DNA of 6,128 bases from Ramlibacter sp. (GCA_028292185.1 JAQGMT010000034.1:1-6128); one strand, 5' to 3'. Positions 1 to 6,128 are shown, numbered from the stretch's first letter. Program-made: numbers and translations. The notes: generated by a model not told the origin, from the letters alone.

Positions 1-173
1 GCGAGACCGGCGGCACCGGCCTGGGCCTGGCCATCGTCAAGCACGTGGTGCAGCGGCACGGTGGCGAGTTGAAGATCGACAGCAGCCCGGGCGAGGGCTC
101 GACGTTTTCAATGGTGCTGCCGGCCAACCGGGTGCGGCAGCAGGCTCTGCCAACGCCGGAGCGGCTGTCTTGA
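1..173 (+). CDS. phoR: Sensor histidine kinase C-terminal fragment, PhoR-like (5' end outside window)
   Basis: Only the last 56 codons are present; the frame starts at base 3 and ends with TGA at 171-173. The fragment opens with the G2 box of a HATPase_c domain (GTGLGLAIVKHVVQRHGG), followed by the end of the ATP-binding fold (SSPGEGSTFSMVLP) and a short polar tail. Such kinases bind ATP, autophosphorylate on an upstream histidine and pass the phosphate to a response regulator. The run GLAIVKHVVQRHGGEL and the ending LPANRVR resemble the phosphate-sensing kinase PhoR of beta- and gammaproteobacteria, so PhoR is the best guess. The sensor, PAS and dimerisation parts that would prove it are off the window. 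It converges on the glycosyltransferase gene with a 19-bp gap in which I see no hairpin terminator. The histidine kinase call is certain; the PhoR identity is moderate. Confidence 0.75.
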   Translation, partial: ETGGTGLGLAIVKHVVQRHGGELKIDSSPGEGSTFSMVLPANRVRQQALPTPERLS

Positions 174-192
174 CCACCTTCGGATAAACCGC

Positions 193-1371
193 TTACGCGA
201 GTTCGCCGCGGGCCTCGTCGCTGCGCACAGGAGCCGTCGTGGATGCGCGCGTCATGATCCGCTCGAGGATCGCCGGTACTTCGAACACCGCCCGATTCGG
301 CGGCATCCGCGCAACATTGGCGCTGAATTCCGGCAGACGCGCGAGCAGCTCGCGGACGGGCTCGTTGATCCGTCGCATCGACCGGCCGACGATGCCGAGC
401 CCGTTCTCGCGCACCCACTCGGTGTTGTAGCGCTCTTGCGGCATGGTCCATGCATTGCGCACCGTCACCACCGGCAAGCCGACATGCACGGCCTCGCTCA
501 AGCTGCCCGGGCCGGGCTTGCCGATAAAAAAATCGCCGAGCTGCATGTAGCGGCGCACGTCGCGCGTGAATTCCACGACGGCGCGCGGTGCCGACGCCTT
601 CTGCGCGCGAAGCCTGCGCGCGAGCTGCACGTTGTGCCCGCACAGCAGGATCAGCTGCACGCCGTCCAGCTCCTCGGCGATAGATGCCATCACGCGTGAA
701 CCATGGCCGCCGAACAGGACGACGCCCGTGGGCCGGTCCGGATCCAGGCCGAGCGCGCGCCGCTCCTCGGCTCGATCGACCCGCAGCGGCTCGTGGAAAT
801 CCGGTCGCAGGATCATCCCCGACATGCGGTGCAGGTGCGACTCGCGGCAGCCCAGCTCGCGCGCCTGCTGCAAGGCGTGCTCGCTGCCGCAGACAAGGTG
901 TTGATCCTGGTCCGGTGTGATCCAGAAGTCCGGTGGAAAGTCCGCGATGTCGGTCATCACCGTCACATAGGGCACGCCCGGCAGCGTCGTCGCGAGCGCT
1001 TCGCACATCGGCCGATTCAGGTTGGGAATCACCGAGACCACCAGGTCCGGCTCGGTGCGCAGGTAGTGTTGCTCCACGATGTGCACGATCGCCGGGTGGA
1101 GGGCCCTGACCATCGCCTGGAACACCTTGAGCTCCTGCGCCAGTCCCAGCGTGAAACCGGTCTTGAGGCGCACGTTGTAGTAGTCCTCCGGCTGCATACC
1201 CGTCACGCGTTTGCACCAGCCGTTCGGGTCCAGCACCTCCATGATGTTGAAGGCCCGCACCTGCCAGTGCGGCTGCTGCGTTCGGATCACCTGCTCCAGT
1301 GCCGCCGCCGCCGCGCGGTGGCCCCCACCGGCGTTGAAATACCAGATGTTGATCGTTTTGGCCGTGGACAT
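193..1371 (-). CDS. Glycosyltransferase, MGDG synthase / MurG-like (GT28 type)
   Basis: A 392-residue protein with the two-lobed GT-B layout. The N-terminal lobe starts almost at once with the glycine-rich GGGHRAAA motif (residues 15-22), typical of the MGDG_synth N-terminal domain that binds the lipid acceptor. The C-terminal lobe shows VVLFGGHGS (217-225), GKPGPGSLSEA (284-294) and PQERYN (311-316), the nucleotide-sugar donor region seen in MurG and MGDG synthases. By family it should transfer a sugar from a UDP-sugar to a diacylglycerol-type or other lipid acceptor at the inner membrane face; donor and acceptor cannot be read from sequence. No signal peptide or membrane helix is evident, which fits a peripheral membrane enzyme. 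I chose the ATG at 1371 because homologues begin just before the glycine motif. An in-frame GTG at 1413 would add 14 residues with a slightly better purine-rich upstream stretch. It lies 138 bp downstream of paoC on the same strand, so read-through from the pao operon is possible. Confidence 0.85.
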   Translation of the reverse strand: MSTAKTINIWYFNAGGGHRAAAAALEQVIRTQQPHWQVRAFNIMEVLDPNGWCKRVTGMQPEDYYNVRLKTGFTLGLAQELKVFQAMVRALHPAIVHIVEQHYLRTEPDLVVSVIPNLNRPMCEALATTLPGVPYVTVMTDIADFPPDFWITPDQDQHLVCGSEHALQQARELGCRESHLHRMSGMILRPDFHEPLRVDRAEERRALGLDPDRPTGVVLFGGHGSRVMASIAEELDGVQLILLCGHNVQLARRLRAQKASAPRAVVEFTRDVRRYMQLGDFFIGKPGPGSLSEAVHVGLPVVTVRNAWTMPQERYNTEWVRENGLGIVGRSMRRINEPVRELLARLPEFSANVARMPPNRAVFEVPAILERIMTRASTTAPVRSDEARGELA

Positions 1372-1509
1372 ATTGCAGACATTGTGCTGGCGGCTCAGCG
1401 CGACGGCAGTCACCGACTGTTCGACTGCTCATCAATCGAGCGCCGCAGATGTCGAGCGCGCTCTACCGCGCGCACCCGGCGCAGAACCAGCCGCGCGACC
1501 CGCCGTTCG

Positions 1510-3786
1510 TCACGCGTTCGACGGCATCCCCTGCAGCAGCTTGTCCAAGGTGACCGGGTAATCGCGCACGCGCACACCCGTCGCGTTGTAGATGGCGTTG
1601 GCGACGGCCGCGCCGACGCCGCAGATGCCGAGCTCGCCGACGCCCTTGGCCTTCATCGGCGACGACATGGGATCGACCTCGTCGAGAAAGATTACGTCCT
1701 GGTGCGGAATGTCGGCGTGCACGGGCACCTCATAGGTGGCCATGTCATGGTTCACGAAGAAGCCCAGGCGTTTGTCCACCGCGAGTTCCTCCATCAAGGC
1801 GCCGCCGACGCCCATCGTCATCGCGCCGATCACCTGGCTGCGCGCCGACTTCGGGTTCAGGATGCGGCCCGCCGCGCACACGGCCAGCATGCGGCGCACG
1901 CGGATCTCCGCCGTGAACGCATCGACACCGACTTCAACGAAATGCGCGCCGAAGGTGGATTGCTGCGTCTTCTTGGCCAGGTCGCCGTATTCCATGAAGT
2001 CCTCGCCGACCAGCTCGCCTTGGCGCGCGAGTTCAGCCAGCGACATCGTGCGGCCACGCGCGCGCACCAAGCCGTCAGCGAAGCTGGCGTCGCCCGGATC
2101 GAAACCGGCCTTGCGCGCGATCGCTTCGCGCAGCTTCACGCAGGCGGCGTAGACGCCCGCGGTCGAACTCGCCGCGCCGAACTGGCCGCCCGAGCCGGAC
2201 GACACCGGGAAGTTGGAATCCCCCAGGCGCACGTCAACGCTGCGCAGCGGGACGCCCAACATTTCCGCGGCCGTCTGCCCGATGATGGTGTAGCTGCCGG
2301 TGCCGATGTCGGTCATGTCGGTCTCGACGATGACGATGCCGCGAGGATCGAGGCGCACCCGCGCCGCCGATTTCGTGACGGGCGCCCCCCGGTAAGCGCC
2401 CGCGACGCCCATGCCCACCAGCCAGCGCCCGTCGCGCACCTGGGCCGGACGCGGGTTGCGCTGGCTCCAGCCGAAGCGCTCGGCGCCCAGGCGCAAGCAC
2501 TGCACGAACTGCCGCTTCGAAAACGGCTGGCCCGCGGCCTTCGAATCGTTGCGCGCTCCCTCGGACTTTTGTCCCTGCGGGTCGTCCTTGGATTTTTCGC
2601 CACTGTTGTCGGGGACCACCTGGGTGTCGTTCCGCACGCGCAACTCGACCGGGTCCAATGCGAGCTTCTCGGCAAGCTCGTCCATCGCGACTTCCAGCGC
2701 CATGTGCCCGGTCGCTTCGCCGGGCGCGCGCATCGCGTTCGCTTCCGGCAGATCCAGCACCGCCAGCCGCGTCGCCGTCATCCGGTTCGGCCCGGCATAC
2801 AACATGCGGGTTTGGTGGACCGTGCCGTCCGGCTTGCCTTCCGGAAGATCGCCGGACCATGCCTCGTGCGCGATGGCGGTGATCTTGCCGTCGCGCGTGG
2901 CGGCGATCCGCACGCGCTGGATGGTGGCCGGGCGATGCGTGGTGTTGTTGGGGATGAGCGCCCGCTGCAACGCGACCTTCACCGGGCGGCGCGCGGCGCG
3001 GGCGCCCAAGGCGGCCAGCAGCGCGTCGGCGCGCAGGAACAGTTTGCCGCCGAAGCCGCCGCCCACATAGGGCGACACCAGCCTGACCTTCGCTCTCGGG
3101 ATGCCGAGCGTCCTCGCCAGGTCTTCCCGGCCCCAGTTGATCATCTGGTTCGAGGTCCAGACCGTGAGCTCGTCGCCTTTCCACATGGCCACGGTCGCGT
3201 GCGGCTCCATCATCGCGTGGCTTTGGTCCGGCGTCGTGTACGTCGAGTCCACCTGCACCGGGGCTGCGGCGAACGCACCGGCGAAATCGCCGACGGCCGT
3301 ATCGGGGGCGCCCGAGGTGATGCCCTCGGGCTTGCGCGCGCCGTCCTTGGACTTCGCCAGGTCGAAGTTGCCCGGTGTGCGATCGTAATCGACGCGCACC
3401 AGTTGCGCCGCGGCACGCGCTTGTTCGAAGCTGTTCGCCACCACCAGCGCGATCGCCTGGTGATAGTGGTCGATCTGCGGGCCGCCCAGCAAGCGGGCCG
3501 TGTTGAATTTCCCTTTGCCCAGCCTGCCGGCGGACTGCGCGGTGACGATGGTGATCACGCCGGGCGAGCGCCGGGCCCGCTCGAGCTCCATCGAACGGAT
3601 CCTGCCTTTGGCGATGGGCGCGCCGACGATGTAGCCGTACGCCGCGTTGGGCGCGACATCGTGGCGCTCGTAGGCATACGGCGCGGTGCCGGTGGTCTTG
3701 AAGGCACCCTCGATGCGGTCGGTCGGCTTGCCGACGACCTTCAGCTGGTCGATGGGATTGGTGGTGGCCGGGGTATCGAATTTCAT
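1510..3786 (-). CDS. paoC: Aldehyde oxidoreductase molybdenum-binding subunit PaoC
   Basis: A 758-residue large subunit of the xanthine dehydrogenase family, closely matching E. coli PaoC (YagR, 732 residues) from the first residues (MKF, NPIDQLKVVG, TTGTA.YAYE) to the last (VRDYP.TLDKLL). An Ald_Xan_dh hammerhead domain spans about 30-140 and the molybdopterin-binding domains about 160-750. Visible active-site features are VGGGFGGKLF (241-250), NAMRAPGEA (350-358), GTGSYTIIGQ (495-504), SGSGGQFG (530-537) and KGVGE with catalytic Glu718, the counterpart of E. coli Glu692. Arg466 falls where E. coli Arg440 lies. It should bind molybdopterin cytosine dinucleotide and oxidise aldehydes to acids. 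There is no signal peptide of its own; family precedent is export folded with PaoA by the Tat system. It starts 3 nt after the paoB stop. Unlike E. coli it carries about 23 extra hydrophilic residues within 391-421. The next gene is not paoD. Confidence 0.96.
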   Translation of the reverse strand: MKFDTPATTNPIDQLKVVGKPTDRIEGAFKTTGTAPYAYERHDVAPNAAYGYIVGAPIAKGRIRSMELERARRSPGVITIVTAQSAGRLGKGKFNTARLLGGPQIDHYHQAIALVVANSFEQARAAAQLVRVDYDRTPGNFDLAKSKDGARKPEGITSGAPDTAVGDFAGAFAAAPVQVDSTYTTPDQSHAMMEPHATVAMWKGDELTVWTSNQMINWGREDLARTLGIPRAKVRLVSPYVGGGFGGKLFLRADALLAALGARAARRPVKVALQRALIPNNTTHRPATIQRVRIAATRDGKITAIAHEAWSGDLPEGKPDGTVHQTRMLYAGPNRMTATRLAVLDLPEANAMRAPGEATGHMALEVAMDELAEKLALDPVELRVRNDTQVVPDNSGEKSKDDPQGQKSEGARNDSKAAGQPFSKRQFVQCLRLGAERFGWSQRNPRPAQVRDGRWLVGMGVAGAYRGAPVTKSAARVRLDPRGIVIVETDMTDIGTGSYTIIGQTAAEMLGVPLRSVDVRLGDSNFPVSSGSGGQFGAASSTAGVYAACVKLREAIARKAGFDPGDASFADGLVRARGRTMSLAELARQGELVGEDFMEYGDLAKKTQQSTFGAHFVEVGVDAFTAEIRVRRMLAVCAAGRILNPKSARSQVIGAMTMGVGGALMEELAVDKRLGFFVNHDMATYEVPVHADIPHQDVIFLDEVDPMSSPMKAKGVGELGICGVGAAVANAIYNATGVRVRDYPVTLDKLLQGMPSNA

Positions 3787-3789
3787 GGT

Positions 3790-4740
3790 TTAGCTCCGGG
3801 CCTGGTTCATCACGGAGGCCAGCGTGCGTTCCGCCAGCGGCAGCTTGAATGCGTTCTCGCGCGTGGGTTGCGCGCCGGCGAAGAGCCGTTCAGCGACGGC
3901 CTTCGCGCCGCGCGGCATTTCCGATTCGGCCGCCTCGACCCGCCAGGGCTTGTGCGCGACCCCGCCCAAGGCCACGCGACCTGTGCCATCGCGCTGCACG
4001 ACCGCGGCGACCGAGACCAGCGCGAACGCGAACGACGCGCGGTCGCGCACCTTGTGATACAGCTGCGTGCCGCCCACGGGCGCGGGCAGCGTCACCGAGG
4101 TGATCAGCTCGCCGGCCTGCAGGTTGGTGTCGATGTGCGGGGTGTTGCCGGGCAGCCGATGGAAGTCGGCGATCGGAATGACGCGCCGCGCGCCGTCTCC
4201 GCGCACCGTTTCCACGGTCGCATCCAGCGCCCGCAAGGCGACCGCCATGTCGCTTGGGTGGACAGCGATGCACGCGTCGCTGCCGCCAACGACGGCATGC
4301 TGGCGGTTGTAGCCACCGATGGCCGAACAGCCGCTGCCCGGCACGCGCTTGTTGCAAGGCAGGTTGGTGTCGTAGAAGTAAGGGCAGCGGGTGCGCTGCA
4401 GGAGGTTGCCGGCCGTCGTGGCCATGTTGCGCAACTGGCCGGAAGCACCGGCGACGAGCGCGCGCGAGAGCACGCCATAGTCGCGGCGCACCCTGGTGTC
4501 CGTGGCAAGGTCGCCGTTGCGCACCAGCGCTCCGATGCGCAGGCCACCTTCCGGTGTCGGTTCGATCCGGTCCAGCCCCAGCCCGTTCACGTCCACCAGG
4601 TGCGACGGCGTCTCGATCTGCAGCTTCATCAGGTCCAGCAGGTTGGTGCCGCCGGCGACGAACTTCGCCCCGGGCTTGCCGGCCACGGCTGCCGCCGCCT
4701 GCGCCGGGGTCTGTGGCCGTTCGTAACTGAAGGGCTTCAT
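3790..4740 (-). CDS. paoB: Aldehyde oxidoreductase FAD-binding subunit PaoB
   Basis: A 316-residue medium subunit of the xanthine dehydrogenase family, nearly the length of E. coli PaoB (318). The FAD-binding PCMH fold is shown by FVAGGTNLLDL (27-37) and by the second flavin loop ATTAGNLLQ (107-115). The CO_dehydrogenase flavoprotein C-terminal domain covers roughly 225-310 (KVRDRASFAFALVSVAA). Cysteines at 119, 129, 138 and 157 (RCPYFYDTNLPCNKR, GSGC, SDACIA) are those that hold the additional [4Fe-4S] cluster, a feature of PaoB and 4-hydroxybenzoyl-CoA reductase that ordinary xanthine dehydrogenases lack. Its role is to take electrons from the PaoA clusters onto FAD and hand them to an external acceptor. 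The ATG is fixed by homology (MK.F.YERP/N.TPA) and a strong GGAGG six bases upstream. The start overlaps the paoA stop as ATGA, so translation is probably coupled. A longer in-frame extension upstream runs through paoA in the wrong frame and is not coding. Confidence 0.96.
   Translation of the reverse strand: MKPFSYERPQTPAQAAAAVAGKPGAKFVAGGTNLLDLMKLQIETPSHLVDVNGLGLDRIEPTPEGGLRIGALVRNGDLATDTRVRRDYGVLSRALVAGASGQLRNMATTAGNLLQRTRCPYFYDTNLPCNKRVPGSGCSAIGGYNRQHAVVGGSDACIAVHPSDMAVALRALDATVETVRGDGARRVIPIADFHRLPGNTPHIDTNLQAGELITSVTLPAPVGGTQLYHKVRDRASFAFALVSVAAVVQRDGTGRVALGGVAHKPWRVEAAESEMPRGAKAVAERLFAGAQPTRENAFKLPLAERTLASVMNQARS
3794..3797 (-). promoter_or_regulatory. Ribosome binding site of paoC at the paoB end
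   Basis: The minus strand reads GGAG seven bases before the paoC ATG, overlapping the last codons of paoB (Arg-Ser). It supports the paoC start at 3786 and suggests that ribosomes finishing paoB reinitiate directly on paoC. Confidence 0.7.
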
Positions 4741-5369
4741 GCTTTTCCTCCCGCGACCTCGACGATCGCCTCGGCGATGTTGGAGTACGCGCCGCAGCGG
4801 CAGATGTTGCCGCTCATGCGTTCGCGCAGTTCGGCCCCGGTCAGCTGTGGCTGCGCGGTGATGTCGGCGGCCGCGTGACTGGGAACGCCGCGCTTGATTT
4901 CGTCGAGCACGCCGATGGCGGAGCAGATTTGCCCCGGGGTGCAGTAGCCGCACTGGTAGCCGTCGTGCTTGATGAAGGCCGCTTGCATGGGGTGCAGCGC
5001 CTTCGGCGTGCCCAGGCCTTCGATGGTGGTGACCTGGGCGCCTTGGTTCATCACCGCCAGGCTCAGGCACGACACGATGCGCCGTCCGTTGACCAGCACC
5101 GTGCAAGCGCCGCACTGGCCTTGGTCGCAGCCTTTCTTGGTGCCGGTCAGGTGCATGTGCTCGCGCAGCGCATCCAGCAGCGTGGTGCGGGTGTCGACCT
5201 CGACGGTGCGCGGCGTGCCGTTCACTTGCAGCGTCACGCGTGCGAGCACCGGGGCTTCGCCGGCGGAGGCCTGCGCCGCGGCGGGCGGCACGGCCGTGCT
5301 TGCAATCGATGAGGCGCCTGCGACCAGCAGGTCGCGGCGGGAGATGGGAAATGAATTGCTGTCGTCCAT
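4737..5369 (-). CDS. paoA: Aldehyde oxidoreductase iron-sulfur subunit PaoA, Tat-exported
   Basis: A 210-residue small subunit with two [2Fe-2S] domains. A twin-arginine signal occupies the N-terminus: ISRRDLLVAGAS (9-20), an alanine-rich stretch, and a likely cleavage after AAAQA near residue 34. The plant-type ferredoxin domain has cluster ligands Cys81, Cys86, Cys89 and Cys101 (GCDQGQCGACTVLVNG). The helical [2Fe-2S]_2 domain supplies Cys140, Cys143, Cys190 and Cys192 (QCGYCTPGQIC; GNICRCGAY). It passes electrons from the molybdenum site of PaoC to PaoB, and its signal is expected to carry the whole folded complex to the periplasm. E. coli PaoA is slightly longer (229) because of its N-terminus. 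I chose the ATG at 5369, which leaves a conventional short polar region before the twin arginines; a GTG at 5405 would add 12 residues. Upstream is only a weak GGA about eight bases away. This is the first gene of the operon, 250 bp after the glutathione S-transferase gene. Confidence 0.95.
   Translation of the reverse strand: MDDSNSFPISRRDLLVAGASSIASTAVPPAAAQASAGEAPVLARVTLQVNGTPRTVEVDTRTTLLDALREHMHLTGTKKGCDQGQCGACTVLVNGRRIVSCLSLAVMNQGAQVTTIEGLGTPKALHPMQAAFIKHDGYQCGYCTPGQICSAIGVLDEIKRGVPSHAAADITAQPQLTGAELRERMSGNICRCGAYSNIAEAIVEVAGGKA
4747..4751 (-). promoter_or_regulatory. Strong ribosome binding site of paoB inside paoA
   Basis: The minus strand reads GGAGG followed by six bases (AAAAGC) and the paoB ATG. 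It lies within the last codons of paoA (the Gly-Gly-Lys-Ala end), and the paoA TGA overlaps the paoB ATG. This fixes the paoB start and supports coupled translation of the two subunits. Confidence 0.8.
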
Positions 5370-5410
5370 GGAGATTGTCCGGTTGGCGTGTGTGGAGCGT
5401 CGCACGCGAG

Positions 5411-5438
5411 GTGCTTGTTTGCCGGTGCTTGTTTGCCG
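5411..5438. repeat. Perfect 14-bp tandem direct repeat in the paoA leader
   Basis: GTGCTTGTTTGCCG occurs at 5411-5424 and again immediately at 5425-5438, with no mismatch and no spacer. On the operon strand this is CGGCAAACAAGCAC twice. The second copy ends 41 bases upstream of the paoA ATG, and the upstream GTG alternative start at 5405 would sit just below it. A period of 14 bp is not a whole number of helical turns, so head-to-tail protein sites on one DNA face are not strongly suggested. It may be an operator, part of a leader structure or a simple slippage duplication. Confidence 0.75.
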
Positions 5439-5531
5439 AACGGGGCAGCATCCGACAGCGGGCGTCAGTGCGCTGTAGGCCGCCTTGAGCGCTTGGCGTC
5501 GGCCATCGCCTTGCTCGCGCGATGCGAAGCC

Positions 5532-5555
5532 GAGCCTTTCCTGGCTCAGCCTGAG
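5532..5555. repeat. Overlapping short inverted repeats upstream of paoA
   Basis: Two small dyads overlap: GAGCC (5532-5536) pairs with GGCTC (5543-5547) across six bases, and CTCAG (5545-5549) pairs with CTGAG (5551-5555) across one base. They lie about 165-185 bases upstream of the paoA ATG, where a promoter or operator could be placed. Both are short enough to arise by chance in GC-rich DNA. I found no convincing sigma-70 -35/-10 pair in this leader. Confidence 0.35.
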
Positions 5556-5583
5556 TCATTTTCTGCGGATTCCTGTTGGGGCT

Positions 5584-5615
5584 GGTGCGGTCCAGCGAGG
5601 GCGCCGGACCGCACC
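5584..5615 (-). terminator. Hairpin just after the glutathione S-transferase gene, terminator-like
   Basis: GGTGCGGTCC (5584-5593) is a perfect inverted copy of GGACCGCACC (5606-5615), a 10-bp stem with eight G-C pairs and a 12-base loop. It begins four bases after the stop codon of the glutathione S-transferase gene, the usual place for a terminator hairpin. No T-rich tract follows on either strand, so a classical intrinsic terminator is not fully met. It may act as a transcript-end stabiliser or a weak terminator separating this gene from the pao operon. Confidence 0.5.
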
Positions 5616-5619
5616 CGCT

Positions 5620-6128
5620 TCAGCCCAGGCCGAGTTCGGCGCGCTGGGCCGCGTTGCGCGCCTCAGCCTTTTGCAAGGCGGGTCGTTGCGCCAGGCGTTC
5701 GGCATACGCGGTGAACGAGGGGCGCGCTTCGATCATCTTGAAGCTCAGCATGAAGCGCAGGGTGCCGCCGAAGACGACGTCGGCCATCGAGAAGTTATCG
5801 CCCAGCAAGTAGGGACGATTGGCGATCGCGGACTCCATGGCAGTTAGCATCGTTTCGTACGAGCCCCATCCAGCCTGCACTTCCTTGTAGGCCCAGCCCG
5901 CCTGTTTGGCCATAGCCCCTGGTTCGATCACCGACGGCGCGAACAAGGACCAGCGCAGATAGGTGGCCCGCGCCTTGTCATCGACCCGTGGCGCCAGGCG
6001 ACCGTAGGCGTACCGATCGGCCAGATAGAGGGCGATGGCCGCGGACTCGGTCACCACGGCCTCGTCGTCGGTCAGGATGGGCAGCTTGCCCATGGGATTG
6101 AGCGCGACCAGATCGGGCGCCTTTTGGG
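5620..6128 (-). CDS. Glutathione S-transferase family protein (5' end outside window)
   Basis: 168 residues are visible; the reading frame stays open to the window edge, and the methionine at 6093 is internal because it sits inside the conserved run LNPMGKLPIL. The family is usually about 200-210 residues, so some 35-40 N-terminal residues are missing. The remaining thioredoxin-fold part shows GKLPIL with the cis-proline and TESAAIALYLADRY, where the Glu-Ser pair binds the gamma-glutamyl group of glutathione. The all-helical C-terminal domain has NFSMADVVFGG, carrying the Ser-x-x-Asp N-capping box. The family conjugates or reduces with glutathione in the cytoplasm. The catalytic Ser/Cys/Tyr near the N-terminus is off the window, so subclass and substrate cannot be given. 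It is on the same strand as paoABC but is separated by 250 bp and a hairpin, so cotranscription is uncertain. Confidence 0.9.
   Translation of the reverse strand, partial: QKAPDLVALNPMGKLPILTDDEAVVTESAAIALYLADRYAYGRLAPRVDDKARATYLRWSLFAPSVIEPGAMAKQAGWAYKEVQAGWGSYETMLTAMESAIANRPYLLGDNFSMADVVFGGTLRFMLSFKMIEARPSFTAYAERLAQRPALQKAEARNAAQRAELGLG

Noticed and set aside
174..192. Terminator between the convergent kinase and glycosyltransferase genes
   Set aside because: Only 19 bases separate the stops and no inverted repeat is seen there.
1454..1473. GC palindromes (GAGCGCGCTC; GCGCGC with a six-base loop) between paoC and the glycosyltransferase as a terminator
   Set aside because: The stems are only 5-6 bp of simple GC alternation, mutually exclusive, with no T-tract after them. 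Such matches are expected by chance in this composition.
2234..3184. A 316-codon minus-strand open frame within paoC
   Set aside because: It overlaps paoC entirely in another frame, and its Arg/Gly/Ala-rich product has no domain. The paoC frame carries all conserved active-site motifs.
703..4878. A 1391-codon open frame on the plus strand opposite the glycosyltransferase, paoC and paoB genes
   Set aside because: It is in exact codon register with the minus-strand genes (all three share one frame), so its stops would appear only where those genes use TTA, CTA or TCA. These codons are very rare in this GC-rich genome. The product is Arg/His/Ala/Val-rich with no recognisable domain, and the frame closes soon after entering paoA, which lies in a different register.
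4741..5559. Extension of the paoB frame upstream to a 589-residue protein
   Set aside because: The extra part is the wrong-frame reading of paoA and its leader. PaoB homologues begin at the ATG at 4740, which has a strong ribosome binding site.
5406..5580. Small plus-strand open frames and a sigma-70 promoter in the paoA leader
   Set aside because: The plus-strand frames run into paoA or the transferase gene as antisense reading and have Arg-rich, non-conserved products. No -35/-10 pair with acceptable spacing could be picked out with confidence.

Overview
This is a GC-rich chromosomal window. Gene content and protein style point to a betaproteobacterium of the order Burkholderiales (Comamonadaceae-like). 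That placement is an inference from protein resemblance, not from a marker gene. All genes except the fragment at the left edge are on the minus strand.

Layout from left to right: (1) bases 1-173, plus strand, the last 56 codons of a sensor histidine kinase that resembles PhoR. (2) bases 193-1371, minus strand, a glycosyltransferase of the monogalactosyldiacylglycerol-synthase/MurG-like type (GT28 style), convergent with the kinase. (3) bases 1510-5369, minus strand, a tightly packed three-gene operon read paoA, paoB, paoC. It encodes a periplasmic aldehyde oxidoreductase of the xanthine dehydrogenase family: an iron-sulfur subunit with a Tat signal, an FAD subunit carrying the extra [4Fe-4S] cysteines, and a molybdenum cofactor subunit with the catalytic glutamate. 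(4) bases 5370-5619, a non-coding leader holding a perfect 14-bp tandem repeat, small inverted repeats and a strong 10-bp-stem hairpin. (5) bases 5620-6128, minus strand, a glutathione S-transferase family gene whose 5' end lies outside the window.

The three pao products should form one complex. Aldehydes are oxidised to carboxylic acids at the molybdenum site of PaoC, and electrons leave through the two [2Fe-2S] clusters of PaoA and the [4Fe-4S]/FAD site of PaoB. Stop/start overlap (paoA/paoB) and a 3-nt gap (paoB/paoC), with Shine-Dalgarno sequences inside the upstream coding regions, indicate translational coupling. The usual E. coli fourth gene, the cofactor-insertion chaperone paoD, does not follow paoC here.

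I see no transposon, integrase, tRNA, rRNA or CRISPR array, and no convincing undescribed system. The points most worth a second look are the 14-bp tandem repeat in front of paoA, a charged low-complexity insertion in PaoC, the missing paoD, and the pairing of a PhoR-like kinase with a glycolipid-type glycosyltransferase.
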